Shown one piece after another: positions 8,301 through 15,110 of a stretch of DNA of 16,623 bases. The notes below the pieces were generated by a model. It searched no databases. It saw nothing but the letters and a program-made list of their open reading frames with translations, and had not been told where the DNA came from. A program made the position numbers and the translations under genes. Each line of letters starts with the position of its first letter. Position 1 is the first letter of the stretch. Origin of the DNA: JADFOB01 sp964651325 (GTDB lineage: Bacteria > Planctomycetota > Phycisphaerae > UBA1845); contig CAZYXP010000067.1 of NCBI GenBank assembly GCA_964651325.1, positions 1 to 16,623 of the forward strand, given 5' to 3'.

Positions 8301-9521
8301 GATTTCCGGAGCCGTCTCCACGGCCGCCAGCGAATAGGTACCCGGGGCCGAAATGGTTGCGGGCGACGCCCAATTCAAGAATATCTTGCTGTAGGCGCAA
8401 AAATGAGGCGGGAAGTATTGCGAAAAATCAAACCCCCAGGAATTGGCCATCATGCCATAAGAGCCGAGCCCCTCGCCGCCGCCGTTGATGTCGTACAAAT
8501 CCGGCAGGCCGAAGAAGTGGCCCGTTTCGTGCGCGATGACCCCGATGCGAAGGATGTTCGTGCCGCTTGTGCTCCAGAGCGCCGGTTCCGTGTGGTAGTC
8601 AAACACGTGGACGTTGTTGCCCGCCGCATTCGTGTCGTTGCTGACCCAATCGCCGCCGGGCAACGCCCATAGCGACCAGCGATGCGACCACATCCAGTTG
8701 CCCCCCCCGCCGCCGGTCTCGGCGCCGTAGCCGGAATGAATGATGTCGATCGCGTCGATGAACCCGTCGTTGTCGGTGTCAAAACTCCCAAAGTCCACCA
8801 ACGCGTCCACCAAATCCAAGGCGTCTTCAACCATGCCCTGCGGGTTCTGAGGATAGCTCCCACCCAGGCCGCTGCTGCCGTTGGTGTAGTACGATTCGGG
8901 ATGGGGCAGCGTCACCCACACGGCCACCGTGCTTTGCAAATCCATGATCCCGTAGGAATTCTCAGCGTAGCAATCGCGAACGCTTCCGGTCGGTGCCAGC
9001 GTGGGGTCGCCACCAATGGCATTGAAGAGCACGTCGTAGTCGGCCTCCGGACGCGTGTGGGCGCCAAACGTGTGATCGCTGAACTTGCACAAGACCACGA
9101 GATTTTTCACCACCCCGGCTGGGGCGATCCCCGTGATGGGCGGCCGCGTGCCTGATGGCGTCACCAGGACACGCCGGCGCTGCTCCGCGATCGCCCGCGC
9201 CGAAGCCTTCAGCTTGGGCATCATCGCCAAGGCCGCGGGATTCGCCTTGCCCACTTCATGCCGCGTCGCAGTCAGTTCACCCCGCTCGCCGAGCTTGGCG
9301 TAGTAATAGCCGGCGCCCTCGCGAACCACCGTGTACCCCGCCATGTCCTCAAACCAGTGATGGTACTTATCGCCGTGAAACCGAAGCGTGATCTTGCTTC
9401 CGTCGGGCTGTTGCAACGTAACAGGATTCGGACTGGTCACGCAGGCCGCCGCAGATTCGACGAACATCAACAGACCAATGCCAAGAGCCAACACCCCCGC
9501 AGCGATTATCGTAGTCTTCAT
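5160..9521 (-). CDS. Secreted M6-family zinc metalloprotease with Cys-rich tandem repeats and C-terminal dockerin
   Basis: 1453 residues, starting at an ATG preceded by GGAG five bases upstream. Residues 1-26 form a signal peptide (basic MK, long hydrophobic core, AAA cleavage site). The catalytic domain spans roughly 115-540. HETGHFFGLPD at 331-341 is the HExxHxxGxxD zinc-binding signature of the M6 (immune inhibitor A-like) family, and the upstream GGGGGNWMWSHRW stretch also fits that family. Next come DCNxNGVPD calcium-type repeats (about 545-610), a jelly-roll/MAM-like domain (about 612-770) and another calcium repeat pair. Seven Cys-rich repeats of 52-53 residues follow (804-1173), with a partial eighth. 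A dockerin (1385-1453) has GDVDLNGTINFSD and a second loop ending VVNFSD. It is predicted to be an exported protease anchored or docked through its C-terminal part; the substrate is unknown. Family assignment is strong, while the roles of the repeats are inferred. Confidence 0.9.
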   Translation of the reverse strand: MKTTIIAAGVLALGIGLLMFVESAAACVTSPNPVTLQQPDGSKITLRFHGDKYHHWFEDMAGYTVVREGAGYYYAKLGERGELTATRHEVGKANPAALAMMPKLKASARAIAEQRRRVLVTPSGTRPPITGIAPAGVVKNLVVLCKFSDHTFGAHTRPEADYDVLFNAIGGDPTLAPTGSVRDCYAENSYGIMDLQSTVAVWVTLPHPESYYTNGSSGLGGSYPQNPQGMVEDALDLVDALVDFGSFDTDNDGFIDAIDIIHSGYGAETGGGGGNWMWSHRWSLWALPGGDWVSNDTNAAGNNVHVFDYHTEPALWSTSGTNILRIGVIAHETGHFFGLPDLYDINGGGEGLGSYGMMANSWGFDFSQYFPPHFCAYSKIFLNWASPATISAPGTYSLAAVETAPEIFRVNQNYPGGEYLLIENRQPIGLDGAMPQGGLCIWHIDTAKSGNTDEGFPGQPGWPGNNQHYRVALLQADGNYNMEHGNNRGDGGDVYHAAGVNAINETTTPNTDSYQFGNVFATNNALSAISASSATMTFTLGSLIDCNGNSVPDDVDIAAGTSLDCNVNGVPDECELGAGDCNTNFIPDDCDIASGLVEDCNANGVPDSCETAVAGTILSEDFEGGLPATWSATGIFSITGACGAGASCAGPTWAYAGNNVSCNYGDGQSGQLIAPSLTLGYGATTLSFCHRYDTEVGFDFCTLRVNGQAVWQVSGTNDAWHDEVVDLSAFNGQAVDIRWELVSDGFVSGTLGWQVDGIAVNTGVPDCNVNGVPDSCDIAQGTSQDINGDGIPDECAGCTLDSQCDDGVFCNGAETCTGGVCNSGTAPDCNDGIACTIDVCDPNVDLCVNVPFDSACDNFLFCDGVEVCVAGVGCVSGSAPDCNDAIACTMDSCNEATDSCDHAGNDAMCSNGLFCDGAETCQAGVGCTAGSAPDCNDAIACTADSCNEVTDSCDHVTNDTLCDNGMFCDGVETCQVGLGCTAGSAPDCSDAIACTTDSCNEATNSCDHAGNDALCDNGMFCDGAEACQVGIGCVNGSAPDCNDSIACTADSCNEATDSCDHAGNDAMCDNGLFCDGAESCQVGIGCVNGSAPDCNDSIACTADSCNEATDSCDHAGNDALCDNGLFCDGAEACQVGIGCVNGSAPDCNDAIPCTADSCNETTDACDHAADDALCDNGLFCDGAELCDAQLGCLDQVDPCANPQSCDEALDQCGCADDLDCDDANLCTDDVCDVAAGSCTNVINYDDALVCCNPASGGLIPLDDGDLCTDDVCDPLTGNVAHPAANPDLCAFSMGSRYLAITPTSAAGIPVAIRVAIEPVGVGACFSAYVQADGSLGAAPVFQSPQLWTTAIVTGPDITPDTAYSVYVEDGVGVSQAAHATTSLWGDVDLNGTINFSDIQSSVMMFQGQVPVMSAADIDPCDPNQVVNFSDILAVVLAFQGNAYVITDCPLPCG
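6003..7112 (-). repeat. Coding tandem repeat: seven 52-53-residue Cys-rich units (159 bp period)
   Basis: Units begin, on the minus strand, at 7112, 6956, 6797, 6638, 6479, 6320 and 6161; a degenerate eighth begins at 6002. Each has the order CDNGxFCDGxExC, GxGC, GSAPDCNDxIACTxDSC and CDH. The CNDxIACTxDSC part resembles Dictyostelium-type CTDC extracellular repeats. Neighbouring units are nearly identical in DNA: 6141-6275 matches 6300-6434 with one mismatch, including 111 bases without a difference. This indicates recent duplication or gene conversion within the array. Ten or so cysteines per unit imply a disulfide-linked extracellular stalk. Confidence 0.9.
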
Positions 9522-9734
9522 TTTTACTCCGTTCCCTCACGCCGAGCCGCTCGCAGACCAACTCGGCCATTCTATCGAATCGTGCTTCCTGATGCCGCTT
9601 TCAAGCCCCGCAGCCGGGGCGTTGGTCGCGACGTGTCCGGACCGCTGCCGCTGGAATCCCCCTCTAGCTTGAAGTCCCCGGCCTTCCACGCGCCGGCGCC
9701 TCGGCTCCCTGCAGTGTGACAGCCCCCCCCCTAA

Positions 9735-9763
9735 AGGATAGTCAATTCTCTCAAGAAACCCAA
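9735..9763 (-). promoter_or_regulatory. Weak candidate promoter for the M6 protease gene
   Basis: Read on the minus strand, TTGGGT and TATCCT are separated by exactly 17 bases. The match to sigma70 boxes is partial, and the predicted leader would be about 210 bases and would cross a G9 run. Included only as the best candidate seen. Confidence 0.2.
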
Positions 9764-10006
9764 GCCATCGCTAGATTTCAGCCTGGCATCGCTATGGTCC
9801 GATAACCGGAAACACGGGCCGCGGAGCCGAAGTCGCGCGCATCAGTCGGTTATCCAAAGTCGAGCCTCATTGGGCCCTCGATTCTCGCGTAGACGGGTTT
9901 TCGGACGCACTTGGCCGGATCGCCAGCGTTCGCCGCTTTGATTCGGGGATTGCGTTGCGAACCGAGGGCATCTCGGGAGGTGTGTATCGGCAAATCCAGC
10001 CTTTCG

Positions 10007-10036
10007 TTGACGTTGTTTGGCTTGCAGGACTACAAT
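10007..10036 (+). promoter_or_regulatory. Sigma70-like promoter driving the unknown-protein/pentaheme-cytochrome pair
   Basis: TTGACG (10007-10012), an 18-base spacer and TACAAT (10031-10036) match the -35 and -10 consensus at five of six positions each. Transcription would begin near 10043, leaving a leader of about 60 bases before the ATG at 10103. This rules out starts upstream in the same frame. Confidence 0.6.
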
Positions 10037-10102
10037 CCAGCAATTCGGGGGTATTCCAGCGGCAATCTGTCTGCTGAGGCACGGCGCAGGGGAGCGCATT
10101 GG

Positions 10103-11113
10103 ATGGATCAGCCAAGACAACGGCCTGTGGACCCAACGTATTCGCGCTGGCTGTGCGCGCTGTTCGTGGTGCTTGGCCCCGCATTTTGCGTTCAGGCCCA
10201 CGTTTTCGTGCCCAAGACTTTTCGGCTCGGAGCGTTTCCGCCCTACGAAGGCAGCGGGTGGGAGGCCGAGGTCTACCTGAACATCCCCGATGCCTCGGCT
10301 GAGCACTTGCTGATCGCCGAGAACTGGATCGCATCCCGCGCGCCGGATTTCACGTTTTTGACCGATTGGATCGATTTCCCTGCCGGCCCGGTAACCCTGG
10401 CCCACGACGCCGATCTGGAAACCATGGCCGATTTCCTCGACGGTCACATTCACGACGTTTCCGACCCTGCCATGCTCAACGAGCCCTTTGGCAATTTCAT
10501 CATCAAGTTTTCGGGCTATCTGCGCGTGGCCATGGAGGATGACACACCGCCCGATGAGAGCGTGGTGTGGACCGGTCTTCCGGTTTGGGTCGATTTTGGA
10601 ACCGCTGCGCAGGACGGCTATCGGCTGGTCGTGGGCCAGACCATCTATCGTTTCCCGCTAGTTGGCACGCTTGATTTCTTCTGGCGCGAGCAACCGATAC
10701 TCGAATCCACCGGCATGTTCCGCATCGAGTTCACCTATTTCAACAAGTACGATCCGTTCGGCTCGCTACGGACGGAATCCACCGGCGTCGAACTCAATAC
10801 CTGGCACGGTGGCGGTCTCCCGTGGCCGTCCGGGAACAACATGATTCATCCGCGACTGGGCCCAGGAACGATTATCCCCCCTCGCATCATTTATCGCCTG
10901 GAGGATATTCAACCGCTCATGCCGGGCGATTTTGATGCGGACAGCGACGTCGATGCGCAGGACGCCCGATGGTTTCAAACCTGTTTCACCGGTCCGCCCG
11001 ATGAGGGGGTCTTGCTGCTGGATATCGGCTGCGAACGGTTTGATTTTGATGAAGATGTGGACGTGGACGCCGCCGACTACGCCTTGTTTCTTGGCTTCTT
11101 TATGAACCCCTAG
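10103..11113 (+). CDS. Secreted protein of unknown function with dockerin-like C-terminus
   Basis: 336 residues. The ATG at 10103 is chosen because AGGGGAG lies eight bases upstream, a promoter sits just before it, and a signal peptide begins there: a polar basic stretch, then hydrophobic WLCALFVVLGPAF, with cleavage after VQA at residue 32. The mature part (33-270) is rich in aromatic residues and predicted beta strands. It has His-containing patches (DGHIHD; TWHGGG; NNMIHPRLGPGTIIPP), but I recognise no family. Residues 275-336 are a dockerin-like pair of loops, GDFDADSDVDAQD and DFDEDVDVDAADY, each followed by a hydrophobic helix, in the style common in planctomycete secreted proteins. The gene is 60 bases upstream of the pentaheme cytochrome with no terminator between, so the two are probably cotranscribed. 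That neighbourhood hints at a role linked to the cytochrome, but this is inference. Confidence 0.8.
   Translation: MDQPRQRPVDPTYSRWLCALFVVLGPAFCVQAHVFVPKTFRLGAFPPYEGSGWEAEVYLNIPDASAEHLLIAENWIASRAPDFTFLTDWIDFPAGPVTLAHDADLETMADFLDGHIHDVSDPAMLNEPFGNFIIKFSGYLRVAMEDDTPPDESVVWTGLPVWVDFGTAAQDGYRLVVGQTIYRFPLVGTLDFFWREQPILESTGMFRIEFTYFNKYDPFGSLRTESTGVELNTWHGGGLPWPSGNNMIHPRLGPGTIIPPRIIYRLEDIQPLMPGDFDADSDVDAQDARWFQTCFTGPPDEGVLLLDIGCERFDFDEDVDVDAADYALFLGFFMNP
10925..11110 (+). other. Dockerin-like module of the 336-residue secreted protein
   Basis: Encodes two DxDxDVDxxD calcium-type loops about 45 residues apart, with a Cys in the first helix (QTCFTGP) and another in the linker (IGC). The same spacing and Cys placement occur in the cytochrome encoded next door. 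Confidence 0.7.
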
Positions 11114-11173
11114 CGTGGTCGGTGCCATTGAATCAGAGGGCTGTGCGGTCAGCCAATGAGGAGTAGAACGACG

Positions 11174-13051
11174 ATGAAACGCCATCGACGCGTATGGTTC
11201 CTGATTCTCCCTTTGACGCTTCTGTTGGCGGCGGTTAGCGTTCTCGGCCGCCCCGCCGGCGGCGGCATCCCGCCCATTCCTACCACGCTGATCGACTTCT
11301 TTCAGCCCGGTTCTCAACCAAGCGGCGGCGTGATCTACGAGCCGTTCCTTTCGAGCAATGGATGCGCCCAGTGCCACGAGTTCAGCGTTTTCGGCGTTGA
11401 GGAAACCGTTCTCTATCCCAAATGGCAGGGAAGCATGCATGCTCAAGCCGCTCGCGATCCGGAGTTTATTGCCAATTTCACCATCGCCAATCAGGATGCG
11501 GATTTCTCCGGCGATCTGTGCATCCGATGCCACATGCCCGGCGCTTGGCTCGAAGGGAGATCGTCGCCCACCGATGGCTCCGCGCTGCTCGATTCCGATC
11601 GGGATGGGATCAACTGCCACGTCTGCCATCGAATGGTGGATCCGGTCCTGAGCGCGACGAGCCCTTTCCCCGACGAGGAGATTCTGGCCAACATCAATCC
11701 CCTGCCGATCAGCCCTGGAGGCGGTAATTTTGTGCTGGATCCATCGGACCGCAGGCGGGGACCGTTCGTTCTAGACGTAGCGCCGCATCCATGGGAGTTC
11801 TCGCCGTTCCACAGTGAATCCGCGATGTGCGGCACCTGCCATGACGTCAGCAATCCCGTCTTCGTTCGGCAAGAAGATGGATCGTACGCGCCGGGCACGC
11901 TCAACGAGCCCCATCCCACCGGCGACAAGCGCGATATGTTTCCCGAGCAGCGGACCTACAGCGAATGGCTCGCCAGCGAGTTCGCCGCAACCGGCGTGGA
12001 CATGCAGGGTCGATTCGGCGGTACGGGCGGCCCTGTGGTCAGCACCTGCCAGGATTGCCACATGCCGCCCACCGTCGGAAAGGGGTGCGTCATTCCCGGC
12101 GTGCCACTGCGTGACAACATTCCCTCCCATGAGTTCGGCGGCGCCAACACATGGGTCCGCCAGGCGGTACTGAACCTATGGGGCGACGTGCCTGGTGAAA
12201 ACCTCAACCCGGCCTATTTCCAAGCCGGTCAGGAAGCCACCAATTCCATGCTCGAGCGGGCCGCTACCCTGGAACTGACCCAGCAGGTCAATCACATCGT
12301 GGCCCGCGTCATCAACGAAACCGGCCACAAACTCCCGACGGGCTACCCCGAGGGACGCCGGATGTGGGTTAATGTCGAGTTTTTCGACGATCAAATGGGC
12401 CTTATCGAGGATCGGGGGTTCTACAATCCCATCACCGGCGCGCTGGACAAGGACAACACGAGCGTCTATCGGACCGATCAAGGCCTCGATGAACCTATGG
12501 CCGCGTTGGTCGGTCTGCCGGTGGGCCCTTCGGCCCATCTCGTGTTTAACAACAAGATTCACTTTGACAATCGGATTCCACCTCGCGGCTTCACCAACGC
12601 CGGATTCGACGCAGTGCAGGCGGCACCGATCGGCGTACAGTATGCGGACGGGCAGTTTTGGGATGACACCGACTACCGCCTGCCACTCGGTACGCACAGC
12701 GTCGATGTCAAAGTGTATTATCAGACCACGCACCGCGCATTCGCGGAGTTTCTCCGCGATGAAAACCACACCAACGACGCGGGAACGGTGTTCTACAATC
12801 AATGGGAGCTTTCCGGCGGCTCCCCTCCGCTGCTCATGGTGCAAGCATCGATCACGCTCGATCGTTACGCGGACGGTGATTTTGACCGCGACCTCAACGT
12901 GGATCTCTTCGACTACTCCGAGTTCTTTGGCTGCATGTCGGGGCCGGACATACCTTTCGGTGATCCGGCCTGCACCGTCTTTGACTTCGACGAAGACGGT
13001 GATGTAGACATCTCGGATAACGCCGAACTAACGCGCGTGTTCGGAAGCTAG
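11174..13051 (+). CDS. Exported pentaheme cytochrome c with dockerin-like C-terminus
   Basis: 625 residues. The ATG at 11174 is preferred over one at 11156 because GAGGAG lies ten bases before it, while the upstream ATG has no ribosome binding site and overlaps that sequence. The N-terminus is a signal peptide (MKRHRR, then a hydrophobic stretch to about residue 24). Five CxxCH c-type heme sites occur at residues 64-68 (CAQCH), 116-120 (CIRCH), 148-152 (CHVCH), 219-223 (CGTCH) and 292-296 (CQDCH). Extra His residues in KWQGSMHA (89) and PSHEFGG (319) are possible distal ligands. The pattern resembles the cytochrome c554-like multiheme group. A beta-rich region follows, with NETGHKLPTGYPEGRRMW (381-398), a motif familiar from bacterial multiheme cytochromes. 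Residues 567-625 are dockerin-like (DGDFDRDLNVDLFD and DFDEDGDVDISD). It should carry electrons outside the cytoplasmic membrane; partner and substrate are unknown. Confidence 0.9.
   Translation: MKRHRRVWFLILPLTLLLAAVSVLGRPAGGGIPPIPTTLIDFFQPGSQPSGGVIYEPFLSSNGCAQCHEFSVFGVEETVLYPKWQGSMHAQAARDPEFIANFTIANQDADFSGDLCIRCHMPGAWLEGRSSPTDGSALLDSDRDGINCHVCHRMVDPVLSATSPFPDEEILANINPLPISPGGGNFVLDPSDRRRGPFVLDVAPHPWEFSPFHSESAMCGTCHDVSNPVFVRQEDGSYAPGTLNEPHPTGDKRDMFPEQRTYSEWLASEFAATGVDMQGRFGGTGGPVVSTCQDCHMPPTVGKGCVIPGVPLRDNIPSHEFGGANTWVRQAVLNLWGDVPGENLNPAYFQAGQEATNSMLERAATLELTQQVNHIVARVINETGHKLPTGYPEGRRMWVNVEFFDDQMGLIEDRGFYNPITGALDKDNTSVYRTDQGLDEPMAALVGLPVGPSAHLVFNNKIHFDNRIPPRGFTNAGFDAVQAAPIGVQYADGQFWDDTDYRLPLGTHSVDVKVYYQTTHRAFAEFLRDENHTNDAGTVFYNQWELSGGSPPLLMVQASITLDRYADGDFDRDLNVDLFDYSEFFGCMSGPDIPFGDPACTVFDFDEDGDVDISDNAELTRVFGS
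12872..13048 (+). other. Dockerin-like module fused to the pentaheme cytochrome
   Basis: Residues 567-625 carry two calcium-type loops, DFDRDLNVDLFD and DFDEDGDVDISD, separated by a helix with GCMSGP and a Cys-containing linker. The layout matches the tail of the upstream secreted protein closely enough to suggest both bind the same kind of partner. Confidence 0.7.
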
Positions 13052-13130
13052 CTATTCAGCTTTGCCGCCAATACGCCCGACATTTTCGGACATTTGCCCG
13101 CCATCTACGAAAGTCGTGCCGGCACAGCCG

Positions 13131-13159
13131 TTGAAATTCCGCAGGAAACGCACTATCAT
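13131..13159 (+). promoter_or_regulatory. Sigma70-like promoter upstream of the PEP-CTERM gene
   Basis: TTGAAA (13131-13136), a 17-base spacer and TATCAT (13154-13159) give a close match to consensus with ideal spacing. The predicted start near 13166 leaves a leader of about 90 bases. It implies the PEP-CTERM gene, and possibly the genes after it, can be transcribed separately from the pentaheme cytochrome. Confidence 0.55.
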
Positions 13160-13257
13160 AAACCGGTGGGCTCAGCGAGCTTCGACTGGGCGCGAGGGGT
13201 CTTGCCATTGAGTTTTTGTGGGATTGGGCTGCCGCCGCAGCCGTGGAGGTGGATGAC

Positions 13258-14124
13258 GTGTTGAATCGCGAATATGGGGTTCCTGCAGTTTTGGGCGCCG
13301 TGGTGTTGTTGTGCATTGCGGGGGCGGACACGGCCCATGCCGGGCCTGTGCCCATCGGTTCAAGCACGACCACGTTCAGCTACACGACCGCAGGGGGCGT
13401 GCAGACGTTTTCAGGTGACCGAGATTACACCGCCACTAGCCCGTCCGACGCCACTCCATTGGCAGCCGCGCCCAATGTTCGAACCTTTAACTCGCTTAAT
13501 TCCTTCGGTCGACGTACCTTTGTCGCCGCGACCGGTCCCCAGTTCGGCCAGGTGCTCACGGCGAACGAATCGCTCATGGCGCACGCCTTCTTCAAACTTC
13601 CCGGCCAGCTCAACAGCGACTACTTCCCCGGAATCCTCCCCGGCACGAACATCACGTTCCAGGTCGATGGCATCACGTTCGATAGCCCCGTGACCGTCGA
13701 TCACGATACGATCATGCTGCATTCTCTTTTTGCTGACGCTCAGGTGCAAGGCCTGCCCGCGCCGTACTTCAACCTGCACAATCACGAAATACCAAGCCAG
13801 AACTTTCGCAACTTTGACGACTTTGGCACGACCGGGGTATTCTCGAGCTTTCCTGTACCGAACTACGTCCTGGGCAGCAACGACCTGAACGTAGCCATCT
13901 CCGGCGAGGGCACCAACGAGCTGAGCCTGGCCGTGACATTTCCATACAGCCTGCTAGAGCATTCGGAAGAGACCGGGCAGACGGTCCCCGGGGGGCTGCC
14001 CGCCCCGCAGGGATTCCTCGAACCCTTCCACTTCCACCTTGAATATGTGGTCACCCCGGAGCCGATTTCGCTGGCGTTGCTCTTGCCGGCCGCCGCGGTG
14101 GTATGCCGCCGGCGCAGACGCTAG
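13258..14124 (+). CDS. Exported PEP-CTERM-tagged protein of unknown function
   Basis: 288 residues from a GTG start. GGAGGT (13245-13250) sits seven bases before this codon, and the resulting N-terminus is a clean signal peptide with hydrophobic VLGAVVLLCIAG and cleavage after AHA at residue 28. A TTG three bases on is an alternative. The mature region (29-260) is rich in Thr, Phe and Asn, has no Cys, and looks like a secreted beta-sandwich; notable stretches are HNHEIPSQNFRNFDDF and EPFHFHLEY. Residues 265-288 (VTPEP, a short hydrophobic helix and a terminal run of five Arg) form a PEP-CTERM sorting signal. In other bacteria this is processed by an exosortase and is linked to surface or exopolysaccharide-associated proteins. 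No exosortase is in the window. It sits between two cytochrome genes, 102 bases before the second. Confidence 0.8.
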   Translation: MLNREYGVPAVLGAVVLLCIAGADTAHAGPVPIGSSTTTFSYTTAGGVQTFSGDRDYTATSPSDATPLAAAPNVRTFNSLNSFGRRTFVAATGPQFGQVLTANESLMAHAFFKLPGQLNSDYFPGILPGTNITFQVDGITFDSPVTVDHDTIMLHSLFADAQVQGLPAPYFNLHNHEIPSQNFRNFDDFGTTGVFSSFPVPNYVLGSNDLNVAISGEGTNELSLAVTFPYSLLEHSEETGQTVPGGLPAPQGFLEPFHFHLEYVVTPEPISLALLLPAAAVVCRRRRR

Positions 14125-14226
14125 TCGGTTCTTATTTTTCTGTGCACCAAGACTGAATCGTGTAATGGGCGGTCGCAGGCCCTTTGCGCCGGCGAGCGCC
14201 GATTCCAAGCAAGAGGAGTGCTTCGT

Positions 14227-14985
14227 ATGACATGGATGGATCGCGTTTCTTACAGGCTTGCGGTTGCGTCGGTGACGGCGGCTGCCTTGGCGAGCTTCTG
14301 CTTGATCGGGACGGGGTGTACGGCGGTTACGCCGAATTCCGGATCGGATGCCGGCAACGGTACATCGGGTAGGCCGAGCGGCACGTCGGATGCCACAGAC
14401 CAGACCGATTCCGCGCTCACATTGGCCGGAGACACCCTTTTCTCGGAGGCCCACGCTACGGTTGGCGGCGCCATGCTTGCTTGTGCCGGCTGCCATAGCG
14501 CCGACGGGTCCGGCGATATCGGACCGGACATTCGCGGCGAATCGGGCGACCATCTTCAGGAGCACGCCCAAGGCGAAGGGCGCCATCCGGACGGCACTAA
14601 GTTTCCGGATTTGACCGAGGACGACTTTGTGGCCATTGCCGCGTTCTTGGGCGGATCAGCCGTCGGGGCGAGCGAGGGTGAAGAACATGACATCGATCCG
14701 TCGCTCGTTGGAGACCCGCTGACGGGGCAGACCGCCTTCTCCACCGAGCACACGACCGCCGGCGGCGCAGCCCTGGCGTGCTCCGGTTGCCATGCGGTCG
14801 ATGGTTCAGGCAATATCGGACCGGACATTCGCGGCGAATCGGGGAGCCACTTGGCCGCCCATGCTCAGGGCAGCGGCCGGCATCCCGAGAATGTGAAATT
14901 CCCCGAGCTGACGGATCAGGACTTCATGGACATCGCGGCGTTCTTGGCGCCTGCGATCGCGGAGCCCTCGATCTCAGAACCTTAG
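14227..14985 (+). CDS. Two-domain cytochrome c, probable lipoprotein
   Basis: 252 residues. The ATG at 14227 follows GAGGAG at eight bases; a GTG nine bases earlier overlaps that site. The N-terminal hydrophobic stretch ends in LIGTGC (Cys31), an imperfect lipobox, so lipid anchoring is likely but not certain. A Ser/Thr/Gly/Asp-rich linker (32-60) leads to two homologous class I-like cytochrome domains 99 residues apart. Heme sites are CAGCH (86-90) and CSGCH (185-189), each followed by GPDIRGESG. In both domains the place where an axial Met (xMP) is expected reads GRHP (His120 and His219), and no other Met fits, suggesting bis-His heme ligation. Thirty-one bases are identical between the repeats (14516-14546 and 14813-14843). 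It would shuttle electrons at the membrane surface; possible partners are the pentaheme cytochrome upstream or an unseen oxidoreductase. Confidence 0.88.
   Translation: MTWMDRVSYRLAVASVTAAALASFCLIGTGCTAVTPNSGSDAGNGTSGRPSGTSDATDQTDSALTLAGDTLFSEAHATVGGAMLACAGCHSADGSGDIGPDIRGESGDHLQEHAQGEGRHPDGTKFPDLTEDDFVAIAAFLGGSAVGASEGEEHDIDPSLVGDPLTGQTAFSTEHTTAGGAALACSGCHAVDGSGNIGPDIRGESGSHLAAHAQGSGRHPENVKFPELTDQDFMDIAAFLAPAIAEPSISEP
14516..14843 (+). repeat. Internal direct repeat in the two-domain cytochrome gene, 31 bp exact at 297-bp spacing
   Basis: 14516-14546 is identical to 14813-14843, encoding the IGPDIRGESG segment of each domain. The surrounding repeat is diverged in DNA. Either this segment is under strong constraint or gene conversion has recently homogenised it. 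Confidence 0.75.
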
Positions 14986-15110
14986 AACCGGGGCACACGA
15001 CTCGTATCGATTGGAGCTGCGATTCCGCCTTGTATTGGATTCGTACCGGCCACCGGTGGAGGGAACGTCAGGGCGGATAGGCCAAGGCCACTGGGGGGTG
15101 CCTTTTCTTG

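Larger units (their letters stand above)
9522..10102. other. Divergent intergenic region between the protease and the cytochrome block
   Basis: 581 bases with no supported gene, containing the 5' regions of two oppositely oriented transcripts. It holds a good plus-strand promoter (10007-10036), a weak candidate minus-strand promoter (9735-9763), a run of nine C (9723-9731) and an 8-bp inverted repeat GATAACCG/CGGTTATC (9801-9808 and 9847-9854) of unknown role. A plus-strand frame is open from 9911 but begins upstream of the promoter and lacks a ribosome binding site there. Confidence 0.6.

Noticed and set aside
9495..9521. Reading the protease N-terminus as a lipoprotein signal (Cys27 after AAA)
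   Set aside because: The three residues before Cys are AAA after VES, which fits signal peptidase I cleavage better than a lipobox with Leu at -3; Cys27 itself lies just below the listed range, at 9441-9443.
9911..10102. Upstream extension of the 336-residue secreted protein
   Set aside because: The extension starts before the promoter at 10007-10036, lacks a ribosome binding site and would bury the signal peptide.
11156..11173. Upstream ATG for the pentaheme cytochrome
   Set aside because: It overlaps the GAGGAG ribosome binding site that serves the ATG at 11174 and has none of its own.
10766..11629. 287-codon minus-strand open frame across the unknown-protein/cytochrome boundary
   Set aside because: It overlaps two real plus-strand genes including two heme-site codon sets; no domain or start signal.
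14986..15110. Promoter-like TTGGAG/TATTGG pair and the palindrome CCACCGGTGG upstream of the beta-helix gene
   Set aside because: The boxes match consensus poorly (about four and three of six), and a 10-base palindrome is not unusual at this GC content.
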